Below are positions 33,400 through 46,186 of a stretch of 64,000 bases of DNA, piece after piece. The notes below the pieces were generated by a model. It had not been told where the DNA came from and searched no databases. It worked only from the letters and a program-made list of their open reading frames with translations. A program made the translations under genes and the position numbers. Each line of letters begins with the position of its first letter. Position 1 is the first letter of the stretch. The stretch lies in assembly GCA_022496185.1 (NCBI GenBank), contig WTXG01000010.1:1-64000 (forward strand). The letters run 5' to 3'. Source of the DNA: Multifurca ochricompacta (Eukaryota; Basidiomycota; Agaricomycetes; Russulales; Russulaceae).

Positions 33400-34498
33400 A
33401 TGGCCCTCCAGACACAGACAGGCACATCCACAGACCTCAACGCCCAAATATTTCAACGACTTCATCCAAGAGCATATCTCGAACGATTTATTAAAGAAGA
33501 CATCCGTCCGGATGGCAGAGAGGCAACAGAATGGCGTGATCTCTCTGTGCACGTAGGTTCCATCTCGACCGCTAACGGTTCTGCCCTCGTACGCCTTGGA
33601 GATACCACCGTCATCTGTGGTGTCAAGGCTGAGATCGCCGAGCCAGACCTTGAACGACCCAAGGAGGGTTTTCTTGGTTCGCCGCCCACCCCCGTCCGTG
33701 TGTGATTCGCCTCAAATTAATAATGTACCTCTAGTCCCGAATATCGACCTTCCAGCTCTATGCGGGCCGCGCTTCAAGCCGGGACCCCCGTCCGAGGAGG
33801 CACAAGTACTTTCTGACCGTCTCGCGTCTACGATCACCGCGTCCGTCGTACTTACGAATAACGTGATGCTGTCCCCCCTGACAAAGTACTGCCACAGCGC
33901 CGGCGTTCTCCCACTCTCGGCGCTATGTATACACCCCGAGCGCGCTGTCTGGGTGCTCTACGTGGACGCGACATGTATTAATTACGATGGCAACGTATTT
34001 GACGCTGCGCTCATCGCGATGGTCGCCGCACTCAAAAACAGTACGGCCTCTTGATGACTCATGACGCTCGCTCTCTTTCTAGCTCTAACTACAAATTCGA
34101 TACCCGATTTAACAGCGACCCTACCAACGGCTACCTTTAACGAAGAGACAGGCCGCACGATGTGCTCGCGGAAACTTCGCAAGCCATTGCCGCTCGAATG
34201 TCTTCCAGTCTCGTATACTTTTGGCGTATTTGACGGGTAAATGCTCCTTCCAGTTTGTGTCGTGCTATCGTGGCTTAGCACCGTTCGCCCCATCAGGACT
34301 ACGGTCCTCGCGGACCCTGCTGCATTTGAGGAGCCACTACTGGACACATCCATATCGATCGTGCTCGATGAGGGTGGAGCCCTCCTGTCCGCGGGCCAGC
34401 TTGGAATTGCTGATAAGGACACGATGTCTATGTGCGTTTCTGCGGCGAAAGAACGCCTTGAAACGTACGGACGTGAAATATATGCATTCTTGGAATGA
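33400..34498 (+). CDS. RRP43: Exosome complex subunit Rrp43 (RNase PH-like)
   Basis: This is a ring subunit of the RNA exosome (3'-5' decay and processing of rRNA and mRNA; nucleus and cytoplasm). Four exons, 33400-33676, 33735-34040, 34083-34236 and 34297-34498, sum to 939 bases, giving 312 residues with no frame break. Family marks: RLHPRAYLERFIKEDIRPDG, GDTTVICGVKAEIAEP, VLYVDATCINYDGNVFDAAL then IAMVAAL, LADPAAFEEPLLDTSISIVL then DEGG. The fold is RNase PH, but eukaryotic ring subunits are catalytically inert. The protein may carry a short insertion around VMLSPLTKYCHSA. Alternatively that segment hides a very short intron. Confidence 0.9.
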
Positions 34499-34785
34499 TT
34501 CATTATGTGACCGTCGGAAATGGTGTGGTGACCGTTCGCGCACGAAGGAACTTGTGGGGTTGTTGGATGGCTCAGGGCAGCCGCTGGCCAGAGACTAGAG
34601 GGGTGAAGTGTGAGAGCCAGTCAGAGTCAGAGTCAGAACACGAGACCAAGTAAACGCTGGTTTTGGGATCACTTGATGTGATTGATTGTATTTTTACAAG
34701 AGCTATGACCCCTTAACCCCCCCCTCCCTCCCTCCTCGGTCCTGCGTTACCCTTCTCCCTCTCACTTAAAGCACTGATAACCGAG

Positions 34786-37074
34786 ATGATTGTTGACCAG
34801 ACCCATTTTGAGCGAGCAATCCACCAGATACAAAACAAGGTGACCCCACCCGAGCACGATTATACGCAGCACCAACTCGAAAATGGATATACAGTCAGCA
34901 CCCAGGAGCGCGTTGTCAAGGAGGTCTGTCTCCCGGTTTCCTATCTAAATGCATGTATGCCTCGATGCGATGAGCGAGGTCGGGATAGGTGCAGGCACCC
35001 GCGATGACCATTCCGACAGACGATCAGTTCTTTTCCAAGACGGAGAAGGGCAAACCCGACATTGCGTTCCTGAAAGATCACTTTTTTCGGGAGGGGCGGA
35101 TCAAAGAGGAACATGCATTGTTTATCATCGAAAAAGCGACGCAACTCTTACGTGCTGAGCCGAATGTTTTGGCCATTGAGGCTCCCGTAACAGGTGTGTC
35201 ACAACCGTCGCTTAACTTATTACCCCCATCTGTCCCTATCTCTGACTTTCGATTGCAGTTTGCGGTGACATTCACGGACAATACGTGTGTAGCTTAACTG
35301 ATGATCGTTGTCGACTCTCTTGCTCTGGCTTACCTACATAATCATAGTATGATCTCATGAAACTATTCGAAATTGGCGGAAAACCAGCCAATACCCGCTA
35401 CCTTTTCCTAGGAGACTATGTCGACAGAGGCTACTTTAGCATCGAGGTACGTCTTTCTTTAAGCTTATTGCCCGTCAATCCCCCGTCAATCCTGATATGC
35501 CTGGCTTGTAGTGTGTGCTCTACCTCTGGTCGCTCAAGATTTGGTACCCAGATTCGTTCTTCCTCCTCCGGGGAAACCACGAATGTCGGCATTTGACTGA
35601 CTACTTCACATTCAAACTCGAATGCAAGCACAAGTACTCTGAGCGGGTGTACGAGGCGTGCATCGAGTCATTCTGTGCGCTACCCCTCGCCGCGATCATG
35701 AATAAGCAGTTCCTTTGCATTCACGGTGGGCTATCGCCCGAGTTGCACACAATTGACGACATTCGCAAGGTGAGTCCTGTCATCCCTCTCAAAATCGGTG
35801 GGTTCTAGAATACACGCGCGTGCCTTTTCCTCTCCTAGCTCGATCGGTTCCGCGAACCACCTACGTCCGGTCTTATGTGCGACATTCTATGGTCGGACCC
35901 TATTGAGGATTTCGGGCAGGAGAAGAGTCTGGATAACTTTGTGCACAACCACGTGCGAGGGTGTTCGTACTTCTATACTTACAAAGCCGCATGCGAGTTT
36001 CTCGAGCGCAATCGCCTGCTATCTATCATTCGTGCACACGAAGCGCAAGATGCTGGGTACGTCAACCCCTTATCTATGCCTCTTCTTCGCCGCTTATCGG
36101 AATGTTTTGCTGGTCGGGGATCCTATTTCAGGTATCGCATGTATCGTAAGAGCCGCAAGACTGGCTTCCCAAGTGTCATGACGCTCTTCTCTGCCCCGAA
36201 CTATCTGGATGTGTACAACAACAAGGCGGCAATGGTCAAGTATGAGGCGAACATGTTCAGCATCCGGCAGTTCAACAACATGCCGCACCCGTACTGGTTG
36301 CCCAACTTCATGGACGCCTTCAGTTGGAGTCTGCCCTTCGTCGGTGAGAAGAGTGCGCAGACATTTCCCTCTATATGCCGTGTACCATTGATGATCGGTG
36401 GTATACTGCAGTCACGGACATGCTGGCCGCTGTGCTCAATATATGCACGCAGGAGGAGCTCATGGAGGGTACAGGAGAGACAGTCGTGAAGGTGTCACCG
36501 GTAGATGTGGTCGAGCGTCGCAAGGTAATCAAAAACAAGATCTTGGCGGTTGGGCGCATGGCTCACTTATTCTCCCTGCTTCGGTGCGTAACTCGATCCG
36601 ACTGCCATGTCCATCTTTGCTGAATAAATCTGCTCACTTGTGGCGTCTCCCTTGTATAGCGAGGAGTCGGAGCGCGTGTCGGAGCTCAAGAACATCTCTG
36701 GCTCGTCCAGGCTTCCATACGGTACGCTCGCACTCGGCGCAGAGGGCATCAAGAACGCAATCAAGACCTTTGACGATGCGTGCGTTGGCTCTTACCCTTT
36801 CCTGTTCTTGGGGAGGTTGGATCATGACGTGTGCGCTAATTTGTTTTTTTTTGGGGGGGGGGGCTGTAGACGCAAATCGGATATCGATAATGAGCGCTTA
36901 CCACCGGTTGAGGAGAAGTCGTCCTCGCCCTCGCCATCGTCGCAGGGCGCGGGCATGAATACCGGCGCTGGCCCGAGCACGAATGCAGCCACTGCTACTG
37001 GGAGCAAAAGCGTTACGTCGCAGTTTAAGAGGACGACGAAGGAAGGAAAGTTGACATTGGCACAGAGCCGGTGA
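34786..37074 (+). CDS. CNA: Calcineurin catalytic subunit A, copy c (intact, short tail)
   Basis: This is a complete PP2B catalytic subunit in ten exons: 34786-34923, 34989-35193, 35259-35284, 35348-35446, 35512-35769, 35839-36056, 36132-36352, 36412-36583, 36660-36779, 36870-37074. All catalytic motifs are present: GDIHGQY, GDYVDRG, GNHECRH, CIHGG, NHVRGCS, RAHEAQ. It keeps the calcineurin-B-binding helix (WSLPFVGEK), the calmodulin-binding region ([20 protein letters not shown]) and an autoinhibitory-like segment ([19 protein letters not shown]). It then ends in a short Ser/Gly/Thr-rich stretch ([15 protein letters not shown]). The long [17 protein letters not shown] tail of copy a is missing. 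No frame break was seen. It is the only one of the four copies that reads through as printed, so it may be the working enzyme. Confidence 0.93.
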
Positions 37075-39452
37075 CCCGCCTTTTACTGATGGTAGACTCT
37101 CGGGTGCACTCACAGGCGTGTATGGTCTACCTGGTGCTTTTTTGGGTATGTGCGTGTGTGTGTGCGTTTTTTTTTGGATTGGCCTGTATTGATTAGTCTA
37201 TGCTGTGAGAGGAGGAAGAAGCGATCTAATAAGTTGGTTGTATTATTGTATGCACTGTAGCTTAGAAGTCAGGTTGCATCTCCTCTTTCTCTGACAAATT
37301 TAAGTTAGTCTTAGTCGGATGAGACCCCACTCCCACCAGTAGCGGGCAGTTCTCCATCCCCTAATAGACTGTTGTGGAGAAGTTCTTGTAAGTAGTGATA
37401 TCTTATGCAGCCGCTCGTGGTGTTGCACAGAGGGGATTGGGGCACAGATACAAAAATACCTTCCTTCTCACCGACATGGATAAATTTAAGGCGGACGGGT
37501 TGATGACGTCCTTTCGTCGTCTTTGTGGGTAGGGGTCATCCCCGACGCTCTCAGCATTCTCTCCTCCAAGCCACCTCTGGGTTAATTCACTCTGGTTCTC
37601 GAGCCCTGGTCATCAGGATTTTGCGTGCTTTTGTTAGCTAACAAAGCAAAACGTTTTCTTGCGCGTAGATACGTCAAGATTACAATCTGCACAAGCGGGC
37701 TCGAATTCCCGTGTTTTCTTCCTTTTTTTTTTTTGTTTTGTTTTTGTTTTTTTGTTTTCGCTCGCTAAAGGTGTCGACAGGTTTGCATCTTTCATGGGCG
37801 ATCGAAAGAGTCAATCACACAGTTTTCCAGCAGCGTCATTTCGTTTGGTGGATCGGGCTTTGCATGGGTCGCATACCCGTTGCATCACTCTCATGCCACT
37901 TTTTTTTTCCTTTTATGGCACGACAGACACCGGGCACAAAACTATACGTGTCCTTCATCGCCCTGCATAATGGCTTGCGCAGCCTGGAACTTTAACGACT
38001 TTTTATTTTAAGAATCGGAATTGGGGTTTTACTTCTTGGCGAAGATGGTTGAGGAATCGGTCTGGACAACCATCGCCAGAGATCGATGCGATTTGATGTG
38101 GACATTCGAAATCTTCAAATTAATCACAACTTGGGGCCGTTTCTTTGCGGAAGACATCCCTACTTCGCAGTCCTTGGGGACCTTTCATTAAGCCCTATCA
38201 AGGGACAAGCTGTCTGAAGTTATGGATGGATCAATAGACCGCGGCTTTAGCATTGCAATATCAATCAAATCGGATCGAGTTTGCAAGTAATACGCTGTTG
38301 CCATGAGCGAGCTAGTTCTAGAAAAGGGACCGTAATATATACCGAGGTGACTGACAACGAGGTTAAACCCATACCTTGCCATGATCGTAGATACGACAAG
38401 TTGTGCTTAGAGACCGGTGTCCGGTTGACCGTCCTCAATGGGCCGAAAGGTATGTTCAACAGTCCGTCCCAAGGTTTAATTGAGCTAATGAGACGGATTA
38501 TTGTCCAACAACATGCGTAGCAACCCCATAACAGTCGAGTTGAGACCCAAGTGGTACTTTCACAATGAGATTATCTTGCCAATATCCAGATGGCTCTGTG
38601 GGGGGATAGAGGACTTGAATGACACTATTATTCACTTTGAATGGCCTTGTCAGATCTCGGGGGAAGGGAACCAATGAACTGGTTATTCAATTGAGATCAT
38701 CTGAGCTGCAGTATCAACGACTTCCAAAGGGTGAGCTCATCTGCCATGAGGTGATCGAAGATGGGAGTCTTGATGAATTTTCAGAGGGTTAAGACTGACA
38801 CAACTCAAGTTGACATGAATCTTGAAGAAATCATTGTTGTGTCATTGGCGACAGCGAGGCAGAGAAAGTGTTAAGTTGTGAGTCAGTTTAAGATGCGGTG
38901 ATTGCTTCATCTCGGCGAATTCATTTCTTTTGCCTTTGCCGTTTTGTATCTCACGCTATGGTTTTTGCTTCACCACTACGCATTTCAACTTGAGTCGTTC
39001 GCGAGTATATACACAAAATTTCTGCGTCTCGACCTTACAATGGCAGTATCCTATTTAAATTCATCATATATTACCCTCAGAAGTTCCCGTCAAAAGAAGT
39101 CAAGCAAGCTCATCCTCACCATCTCATTCAACCCACTTGTTTTCTATTCCTCCAGTTTATCTATCTTTCCGCCTTTCTCGCTAAAATCACACAAGACACC
39201 GTGATAAGAGAAAGAGTTTACATCTACGATACACGGTTCAGATTACACCAGCATGCGCAACAGGCTACAGTCGTTCTATCATGGTCACATCATGCTCCTT
39301 CTTCATCACCTCATCTGGCCACACTCCGAAGGATACACCGATTCATCGGCCGTCCCACACCAGTGAAAAGTCAATTAACATCACCTTCTCACCACTGATC
39401 AATAGGTTAGTTAGATGTTCTAAACCACTTTTTGTAGTAATTTAAATTTAAT
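37075..39452. other. Intergenic region, no gene recognised
   Basis: About 2.4 kb between CNA-c and MBOAT-R, which are transcribed towards each other. Short frames at 38281-38520 and 38902-39204 resemble nothing known. No repeat or element ends were seen. It is long for a convergent gap in this window. Confidence 0.5.
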
Positions 39453-40817
39453 TTAAATTAAAACCAATCCGATAATGGCATCCACAATCATTTTCCCAGG
39501 TCGCATCCCATACGGAAAAAAGTCACAAGCGATCACACCCCGTCGAGCCCACCCATCCAGCATTAAAGTACCCCAACTGATCGTCCAGACCATCGTCCAC
39601 GTCCATCCCAATAATCCACCCACCCGCAACCCCGTCGCCTTCTTCAACCCCCATTCCACGACCGTGCCCACACCCATGATGGGAAAAAACGCTCCGGCGG
39701 TGAAAAAGTCCGTACCGCGCCCGAGACCCCAAATGCCTATATAATGCATGTATCCAGATACCACGAACGCACCCATGAGCGCCCCAGGATGTCCAAGTAA
39801 CTTACCTCCCGGGCGCGCTCCAAAAACGACGAAAATGTGTCGGAAAAATTGATGCCAGCGGAAACTCCAGAACTGCGTGATCGACGTCGCCACCCACGGG
39901 CGGTCCGAGAGCGGTGGCCATTGCCAGGCTGATTGCCGAAGGACGACCCGACCGATCAGAGTGGCGAAATGATACGACGCGTCAATGGTCGTATATATGA
40001 TCATACCCCCACAGAGGGCGAAAAAATTCGCGAGGGCCCAACGAGGTACCAGACTGAGGTTCGGATCGAAGAGCGTATCGCCTTTGGGGTCATTCGTGGA
40101 GGGACGTAGATACTGCACGAGATAAACGAGAATGTCGAACAACACAAATTTGTAAATCATTTTTAACAGGATCGACGTCAGCGATGGAGATGCCGTAGGA
40201 GAGCTGCTCAGGTAGTAAGGGAACGGCTTTGATGACCAGGACCATCCGATGCCGCGCAAGTTGAACAGGAGCTCAAAAGCGTCGAGAAAAACGTTACCGG
40301 GTGATAAAGGTCGTTCGATGAGAGTCTTTTGGCCCTCCGCAAGCGGTTCGTACCTCCTCAGAGGTTTCTTTACGAATGTCCAGTCGAACGACCTGGTCAC
40401 GATGACGAACACCCCAATCTAAGTCATCCTCAACGTTTTAGCAAATGGTGTTACTCCCCAACAACAACAACAACAACTACGACAACCAAAAAGAAAAAGA
40501 GAGAGAGGAAGAGAGAGAGAGGAAGAAGAGATCCGCACCATGTAAGGAACGTTGAAATAATTCAGCCTCTCCGCACTTTCAAGTCCCAACAACTGCGCCA
40601 CCCCTTCCGAAAGGGATAGTCCAACGGCGCACCTCCAGGCCTGCCATAAAACGATAGGCAGTAAAGAGATCCTGAAAATGAACGTGTGAGGGAGAATGGC
40701 GAGGATCGCTAACGCATAATGGCCCAGAACCAGTGGAAAGAAGGCAGAGCTCGTGTACGGCTGACGAAGGGCTGGATCTGGGGGACTTGGAAGGTATGAG
40801 AATAGAGAGAAAGACAT
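39453..40817 (-). CDS. Wax-synthase-type MBOAT acyltransferase, right copy (intact)
   Basis: Two exons, 40817-40539 and 40418-39453, give 414 residues with no frame break. Start MSFSLFSYLPSPPDPALRQ matches the left copy. It is a multi-pass ER-type membrane protein of the MBOAT/wax synthase family. It has the signature ATSITQFWSFRWHQFFRHIF, VFGARPGGKLLG, a conserved-His segment SGYMHYIGIWGLG, and the C-terminus ACDFFPYGMRPGKMIVDAII. It transfers an acyl group to an unknown hydroxyl acceptor. Some fungal relatives act in terpenoid or lipid pathways, but no biosynthetic partners lie nearby. Compared with MBOAT-L the His segment differs (MHYIGIWG against IHDLGLWG). The TTG upstream of the ATG is not needed. 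Confidence 0.85.
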
Positions 40818-41274
40818 AGTGATCAAGAGTTAACCGTTAAAGATGACGACGGTGACAACGACAACAGAGGACAATTTTTTTTTTTTAAAAAAAGAAAAAA
40901 GAAAAAGATGCGATCCTCATTGTCTTGATAATCCCCGAGAGTAACACCCTACTCGCCCCCTCAAGTCCGGCGTCACCTCAAGTCAAGGCCGTGGATATAA
41001 AAGCTGCCATACGGACGAAGGGCGAGTATTCAAAGCAGGAGCAAGAACACATGAGGGACAGGCAAGCCGGACTTGGAAGCGAGAGGTTCAACAAGGGGTC
41101 AATTTCGATTCTGGGCGGGTACATTTCATTCAGATTAATTTCAGGCTCAGTAAACAAAAACACTCGCAAAATGTACAATATCGCTTTTTGTTTTTCACAC
41201 ACTACAATGGGTATATGGGGCGGGGGGGGGGGGGGAAGGAGGAAGTGAGGGGGGAGAAAAGAAGAGGGAATGTG
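40818..41274. other. MBOAT-R promoter / LCB3 3' flank
   Basis: 457 bases with an A/T tract at 40873-40910 and a G13 run near 41222-41235. No gene seen. Confidence 0.5.
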
Positions 41275-43167
41275 TCAGACACCCCATTTGAGCGCCTCAA
41301 ACATCGCGGGTGCGATCGCATTGGAAATGGCACCAATCCCAGCGTACACGACCACCTTTGTCAACACTGACATGTACGCATCAGTACATATAGTCCAGTC
41401 CATCGGAGAAGGAGAAAAAATAAAAATAACGAAATTCACGCACCATCGGCATCATAATGCTTCACTTTGTCGTCTTGGTCCGCCCCACCTTCGCTTGCCT
41501 CGATCACCACAGTTTTCTCTTGCTCCTGCCCGGATCCACGGCGCTTGACCGCACCCGCCACGCTCCGCCCGCGAAGCCCACTCGCCACGGCGGCGCCCTC
41601 GTCGCCTTGGGCCATTGCCATGTCGAGATCGATCATACTCGGCACGGTGCGTAGTACGTTCGGTGGGCCACGCGAATACTCCGTCGCCGGTGTGTAGTGG
41701 CGTCGGTGCGGGAGACTCACAGGACTCGCGTGCGCAAGCCATCGGAAAAGCGGAGGGAGAAGCGTCTGCACAATCGGCTTAGCGACCATGCGCCACGTGA
41801 AGATAAACAGGATCCCTGTGGTCAATTTGAGAACCGCGAATAACATCCATATCGTAACTGCAGCGAGAGAATCAAACGCGGCACCGGGAGTAACGGAGGT
41901 GAAGAGATCCGGGTTCAGAGCTGGGACATGTTTGGAACACCAGAAGCTAGTGGCGATACCAAGGATGACGGATACAAACGCGATGGCATCTTCGAAGCAG
42001 GGACAGTCGTCAACTGGTGACGGATGTTGGTTAACCAAGAGGAGGCAGACAACGGTCACAATTAGAGGGGCTGAGGTGAAAGAAGAGATAAGAGGGATAT
42101 TGTAATGCACGACTATAGGAAACAACGCACCGCTCCAACCACTATTCGTAATCCACCTTTCCACCTTTGGCATCATGAGACGTTGCAATACCCAACTAAC
42201 CGTTCCGAGAATGATTCCGACGGAACAATCCAAAAAACCGTGCATCCCAGTATACAACCGGCCGCCGACAATAGAGAACACATATATCACGAGGGCGGTG
42301 ATCCAAGTGGCGAAAGCAGCGCTCGAGAGAGAACCAGTGCGATGGAGATCATGTACGTGCGCACCCAGGAACAGGGCCATGGACATGGAATTCGTAGAAT
42401 GGGTTGAAGGGAACCCGTACTCGAGGTGATGGGTTCCAATAGCTAACGAGAAAATAAAATCAACCTCGAAGCAGCAACAACAAGGTTGTCTCGTGAACTT
42501 ACTCAGTCGCGTGACCAGCGGAGCATAAGGCCTCGGAGAGCATACAAGGTCCTTCAAAAACGATGACAAATACAGGCCAAAAGCGAGGGCATAGCAAAGC
42601 CTATAACGCAAAAGGGGGAGGAATTAGGTTAAACCAAATAAATAAAAGAAGAAACGTTTTTAAAGATGAAAACTTGAACTTGGTCCTCACCCTCTTCCCA
42701 AATCCCCGTATCCAAAAAAGAAAAATGCGGGAAGGAACACGAGAAAGAACGTATGCGTTCCTAACATCGACGTTTGCAAAAAGTACGTGTCAAGCCATGG
42801 CGACCGTACGCGCGGCTGCGGTAATGGAAAGGGGTGGGGTGGTGAGACACATACAAATTGATATTGGTTGGGAGGTGGATTTCGCGAGTCGCACCTGCCA
42901 ATAACCAATGATCTCGCTCTCCCATTCTACCACCGCGACGCACTTCCGCCTGAGGGCGGCTCGCCACCACGGCAACGTGTTCGCATAGACCGCCTCCGGT
43001 AACCGTCCCGCCGCAACACTCGCGTTCGGGGTGATAGGGGCTGACGTGACAGTGGCGAGATGTGGAGAGGTGGTGGTGGTCGAGAACGAGTCTTCAGCGA
43101 CTTCGCAACTGAGTATCGAATCATCTTCGTCTGCAGAAAGCGACATGTAGAGCTTGGATTTTGGCAT
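41275..43167 (-). CDS. LCB3: Sphingoid long-chain base-1-phosphate phosphatase (Lcb3/SPP type)
   Basis: This is an ER multi-pass PAP2-superfamily enzyme that removes phosphate from dihydrosphingosine/phytosphingosine 1-phosphate. Exons 43167-42895, 42815-42691, 42600-42503, 42442-41444 and 41366-41275 sum to 1587 bases (528 residues) with no frame break. PAP2 motifs: KDLVCSPRP (C1), FPSTHSTNS (C2) and GGRLYTGMHGFLD (C3). The N-terminus has LPWWRAALRRK and VRSPWLDTYFLQTSMLGTHT. I extended the gene past the stop in VKHYDADGA, because a fitting intron (41367-41443) leads to VLTKVVVYAGIGAIS then MFEALKWGV, the usual family ending. Hydrophobic segments alternate throughout. Confidence 0.9.
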
Positions 43168-43585
43168 GGTTTGTACCTTTTTTTTTTCTTGTCAAAGGAA
43201 GAATGTAGGGGTCTATCCTCGTTGTATCATACGATATTGGACATGCGCCAAAAAGCCGCGTGGAGGGGTTATTACGGTAACCTCGTGTCGGTCGGTGAAA
43301 GTGAAGACAGGACGATGACAGTGCTACAAGTTATAGAGAGAAGAGCTGGAATGGTGACAAAGAGGAACGGAGGTGGAGGTGGATGTGGATTGTACGGGAT
43401 TGACTAAAATAATAAATAATACGAAATGTAGACCGCCGAAGACCCACACAGTGACCCGACCCGAACTCTGCCGAAAGAAAAAAAATACAACAATCAATCA
43501 ATCAATCCATCCTCACACGATGCAGCCTATCGAACATCTAATCTAAATAAGCTTACAGCCAGCCACTTATATTGGACTCTGCCTC
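43168..43585. other. LCB3 promoter region
   Basis: 418 bases with CAAT-type short repeats (AATCAATCAATCAAT near 43493) and no coding sequence seen. Confidence 0.45.
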
Positions 43586-46096
43586 TCAGCGCTGGGAATC
43601 ATCAACTCCAGACCCGCGCACCGCAAAGTTGGTGGAAATTGGCGATGTCAATTCGAGGTTCAGGAACACTCGTGGAGTGCGAGGCAGTCCAGGCAGTCCA
43701 GCAGGATTGAGCGCGTTCACTGGGCGGGCAGGGGACGACAACGTTGCCGCTGCTACCGCTGGTATGGCCGGCAGCTGGAAGAGTATCTCTTCGAACGCGG
43801 CGTTGTTCGGTTTCTCCTCACTCTCCCACGGGTTCGGGAGCATACTTTGCACTCGACTGTTTCGACCCGCGAATCGGACAGTCTTCGACTTCGACTTGAG
43901 TGACTTGGATTTGGCCACCTCAAAGGAGTAATCGCCGCCTGGCTGCATCTGTACCTGTACTTCACGGCCAGCACCTTCGGGCCGCAGCAGAAGGCGTGGA
44001 GGTTGCGTCGGGGCGCGGTTATCCTCTTCCTGGTGGGAGGAAGGTGAAGGTGACGCTGGGAGGCCGACTATTCCCGGCCGATTTGATTGTGATTTGGGCT
44101 CCGCTCCCACTCAGCCACAGAAACGACGGTTTCAGATGATGAGGCACCCGAGACAGAAGGAGCAGGACTCGACTTTGCGTGTCCAACGTCGCTTGAATGA
44201 CTTGCGAACAACTTTTGACCCGGTCATTCGAAATATGAAAACAAACCGGGGCAAAAGACGGAACTCACAGTCCCGCGGTTCGCCCCATCCTCTACATCAT
44301 AGTTCCATGTCTGCAGCATGGCGGCACGGCGACGGCGGCGGCGGCGCTTGATGATGCAGCAAAGCAAAAGCAACAACAGTGCAGACACAGATGCAACTAG
44401 AATTCCTGCAACGGTAACACCTGTTGACGTCGACTAGTAAGAGTGTCCTCAGGTCCATTATATTCTTTTGATATGTGAAGGGAACAAATGCATACCTTGA
44501 CGGCTTAGAGATGGTGGCGTTAGAGGCGCTGATGTCCCGTCGTGCTCGGGCCTTATTTGGACTTGACATGCTGTGCTATCATTCATCTGCTCTCTGGCTC
44601 CTTGGCAGGGGAATTTACATACCTCGCGACGTTTAAGCCCGCACCAGTGGCCCCGCTCAAATATGCTAGAACCAGGGGGACACGAGGGTCTAGAGTTGTG
44701 CGTTCGGAATAAAATGTCTGACCGTGGTTTGTCACGGCAGCTATGAGCCGATCTGCTATATGGACTTGGCTAGACACAGAGAAGCCGGGAACCGCGGACA
44801 CGAGTGATGGACTTCCTGATGAAACGTCGACGCTAAAGAACATTTTCATTCAAAGAAAAGTCATAGGGCGGGTGGCAGTATAGGCTTACATTTCAGCCCC
44901 TGATCAGTCAAATAGATATGTGAGTCCGCATCGAATTGAAAATATAACGGGGTGACTCACCACAAGGGATGGATTTCATGGTAGCTAATATACCTGTTGG
45001 ATGTAACGATGCAGGCCCTGAGGCGTAGCTCGATGGAACTCGGAAGTCATGAGAACGTAGAGAAGCGTCCCGGTCTATGTTGGTATTATAGGTCTGCAAA
45101 GTAAAACGCATGTTGGGAACCTGGTCCTTCTTCCCGATCAAAAGCACTTACAATGAGCGGAGAGGAATCGCCAATCGTGATGTCGTTCAAAGTCATGCCA
45201 GTTCGAAATAAAAACCAACAGCGCGCTGCGCTGATGTATGAAAAAGAAGTGGGGAGAAGGAAAAAGAAAAGAAAGGGAGAGAAAGGGACGAAAGCAGAAG
45301 CAAGAAAGGATGGGAAACGGGTACCGCCCTGACATTATTTGTTGAGGCAATGTCTGATTATATGGACGATGGGCGCCATCGCACACGCAACGCGGAGTCC
45401 TACTATTGGGATTAGCATCACCATGCGTTACTTCCAGTAGTTGACCTGTCAGTTCTGTATTGATGCAATTTGTTTCACAGCAATAGTTGTGGGCGCTGCG
45501 GCAGAAGCCTAGCGCGCAAGGCGGTGTGAGTTCGGAGGTCGAGTGACCGGGGGAGGGGGGATTGAGCGCTGGAGTTCAGTAGCTCATGACGCCAATTAAT
45601 GTTCACGAGGTGGGAAAATGCTTGTTGGGTTGAAAATGAGGGGAAGGAGAAAGGTGTCGATGACGGGGATGCTACTAGCAAGTTGACATTGGCAGTCCAG
45701 CCCGCCCACGTAGCCACGCCACTCACGGCATGACAAGCCCGTATCAGCGCCGGATGAACCGGTCGCACATATCACCTTTGCGAAAAATACGATTTCAAAG
45801 CTACGTAGTGTGAAGGTGAAGCTATAATTGTCAGAGAAGGGGGTTTTGAATTCTCACATAGAGATAGAGATTATACCCAACACCCTGACCCTGATGAAGG
45901 TAACGATTACGGACTGTTGAGGTTGTAGCTGGTAGCACAAGCTCAAAGTAGTCAATGGTGACACCAAATAGATTTTTCACTGTTAAAAACAAAGACAGAG
46001 AGGTCGGGAGGTAACCAGAGAAGAGGAGAGGTTACAGTACGGCCATCGGTCATCATAGTATCTTCGTATCTTCGCCTTGCCCTGGTCGTCGGCATT
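43586..46096 (-). CDS. Uncharacterised single-pass membrane protein
   Basis: Minus-strand exons can be followed but not all joined. The candidate start is MPTTRARRRYEDTM (46096). Extracellular-type pieces follow (VTIDYFELVLPATTSTVRN; NCINTELTGQLLEVTHGDAN with nearby Cys; YNTNIDRDASLRSHDF; SAVPGFSVSSQVHIADRLIA). A clear transmembrane helix follows (TVAGILVASVSALLLLLLCC) with a poly-Arg stop-transfer run at about 44330-44410. A cytosolic tail ends FAVRGSGVDDSQR at 43586. The architecture (ectodomain, one helix, basic anchor, Ser/Pro-rich tail) suggests a surface sensor or cell-wall-linked protein, but that is only inference. Exon borders in 44600-45960 are not resolved. Confidence 0.45.
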
Positions 46097-46186
46097 TTCC
46101 GTTCATCCTTTGTGGCTGATGCTGATGAACCATCACCCACTCATCTCTCTGTGTCGGCCAGGCCAGTACAAAACGACAGACCTGTG
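46097..46186. promoter_or_regulatory. Very short divergent promoter
   Basis: Only about 90 bases separate the proposed start of the membrane-protein gene from the eIF4E-like ATG, if both starts are right. No elements were identified. Confidence 0.3.

Noticed and set aside
36870..37074. Loss of the calcineurin autoinhibitory segment in CNA-c
   Set aside because: The [19 protein letters not shown] stretch matches the autoinhibitory core. Only the later Ser/Thr-rich tail is missing.
39475..39744. Plus-strand frame starting MASTIIFPGRIPYG, with a near twin antisense to MBOAT-L
   Set aside because: Both are antisense readings of the conserved MBOAT C-terminus. Their similarity only reflects the paralogy.
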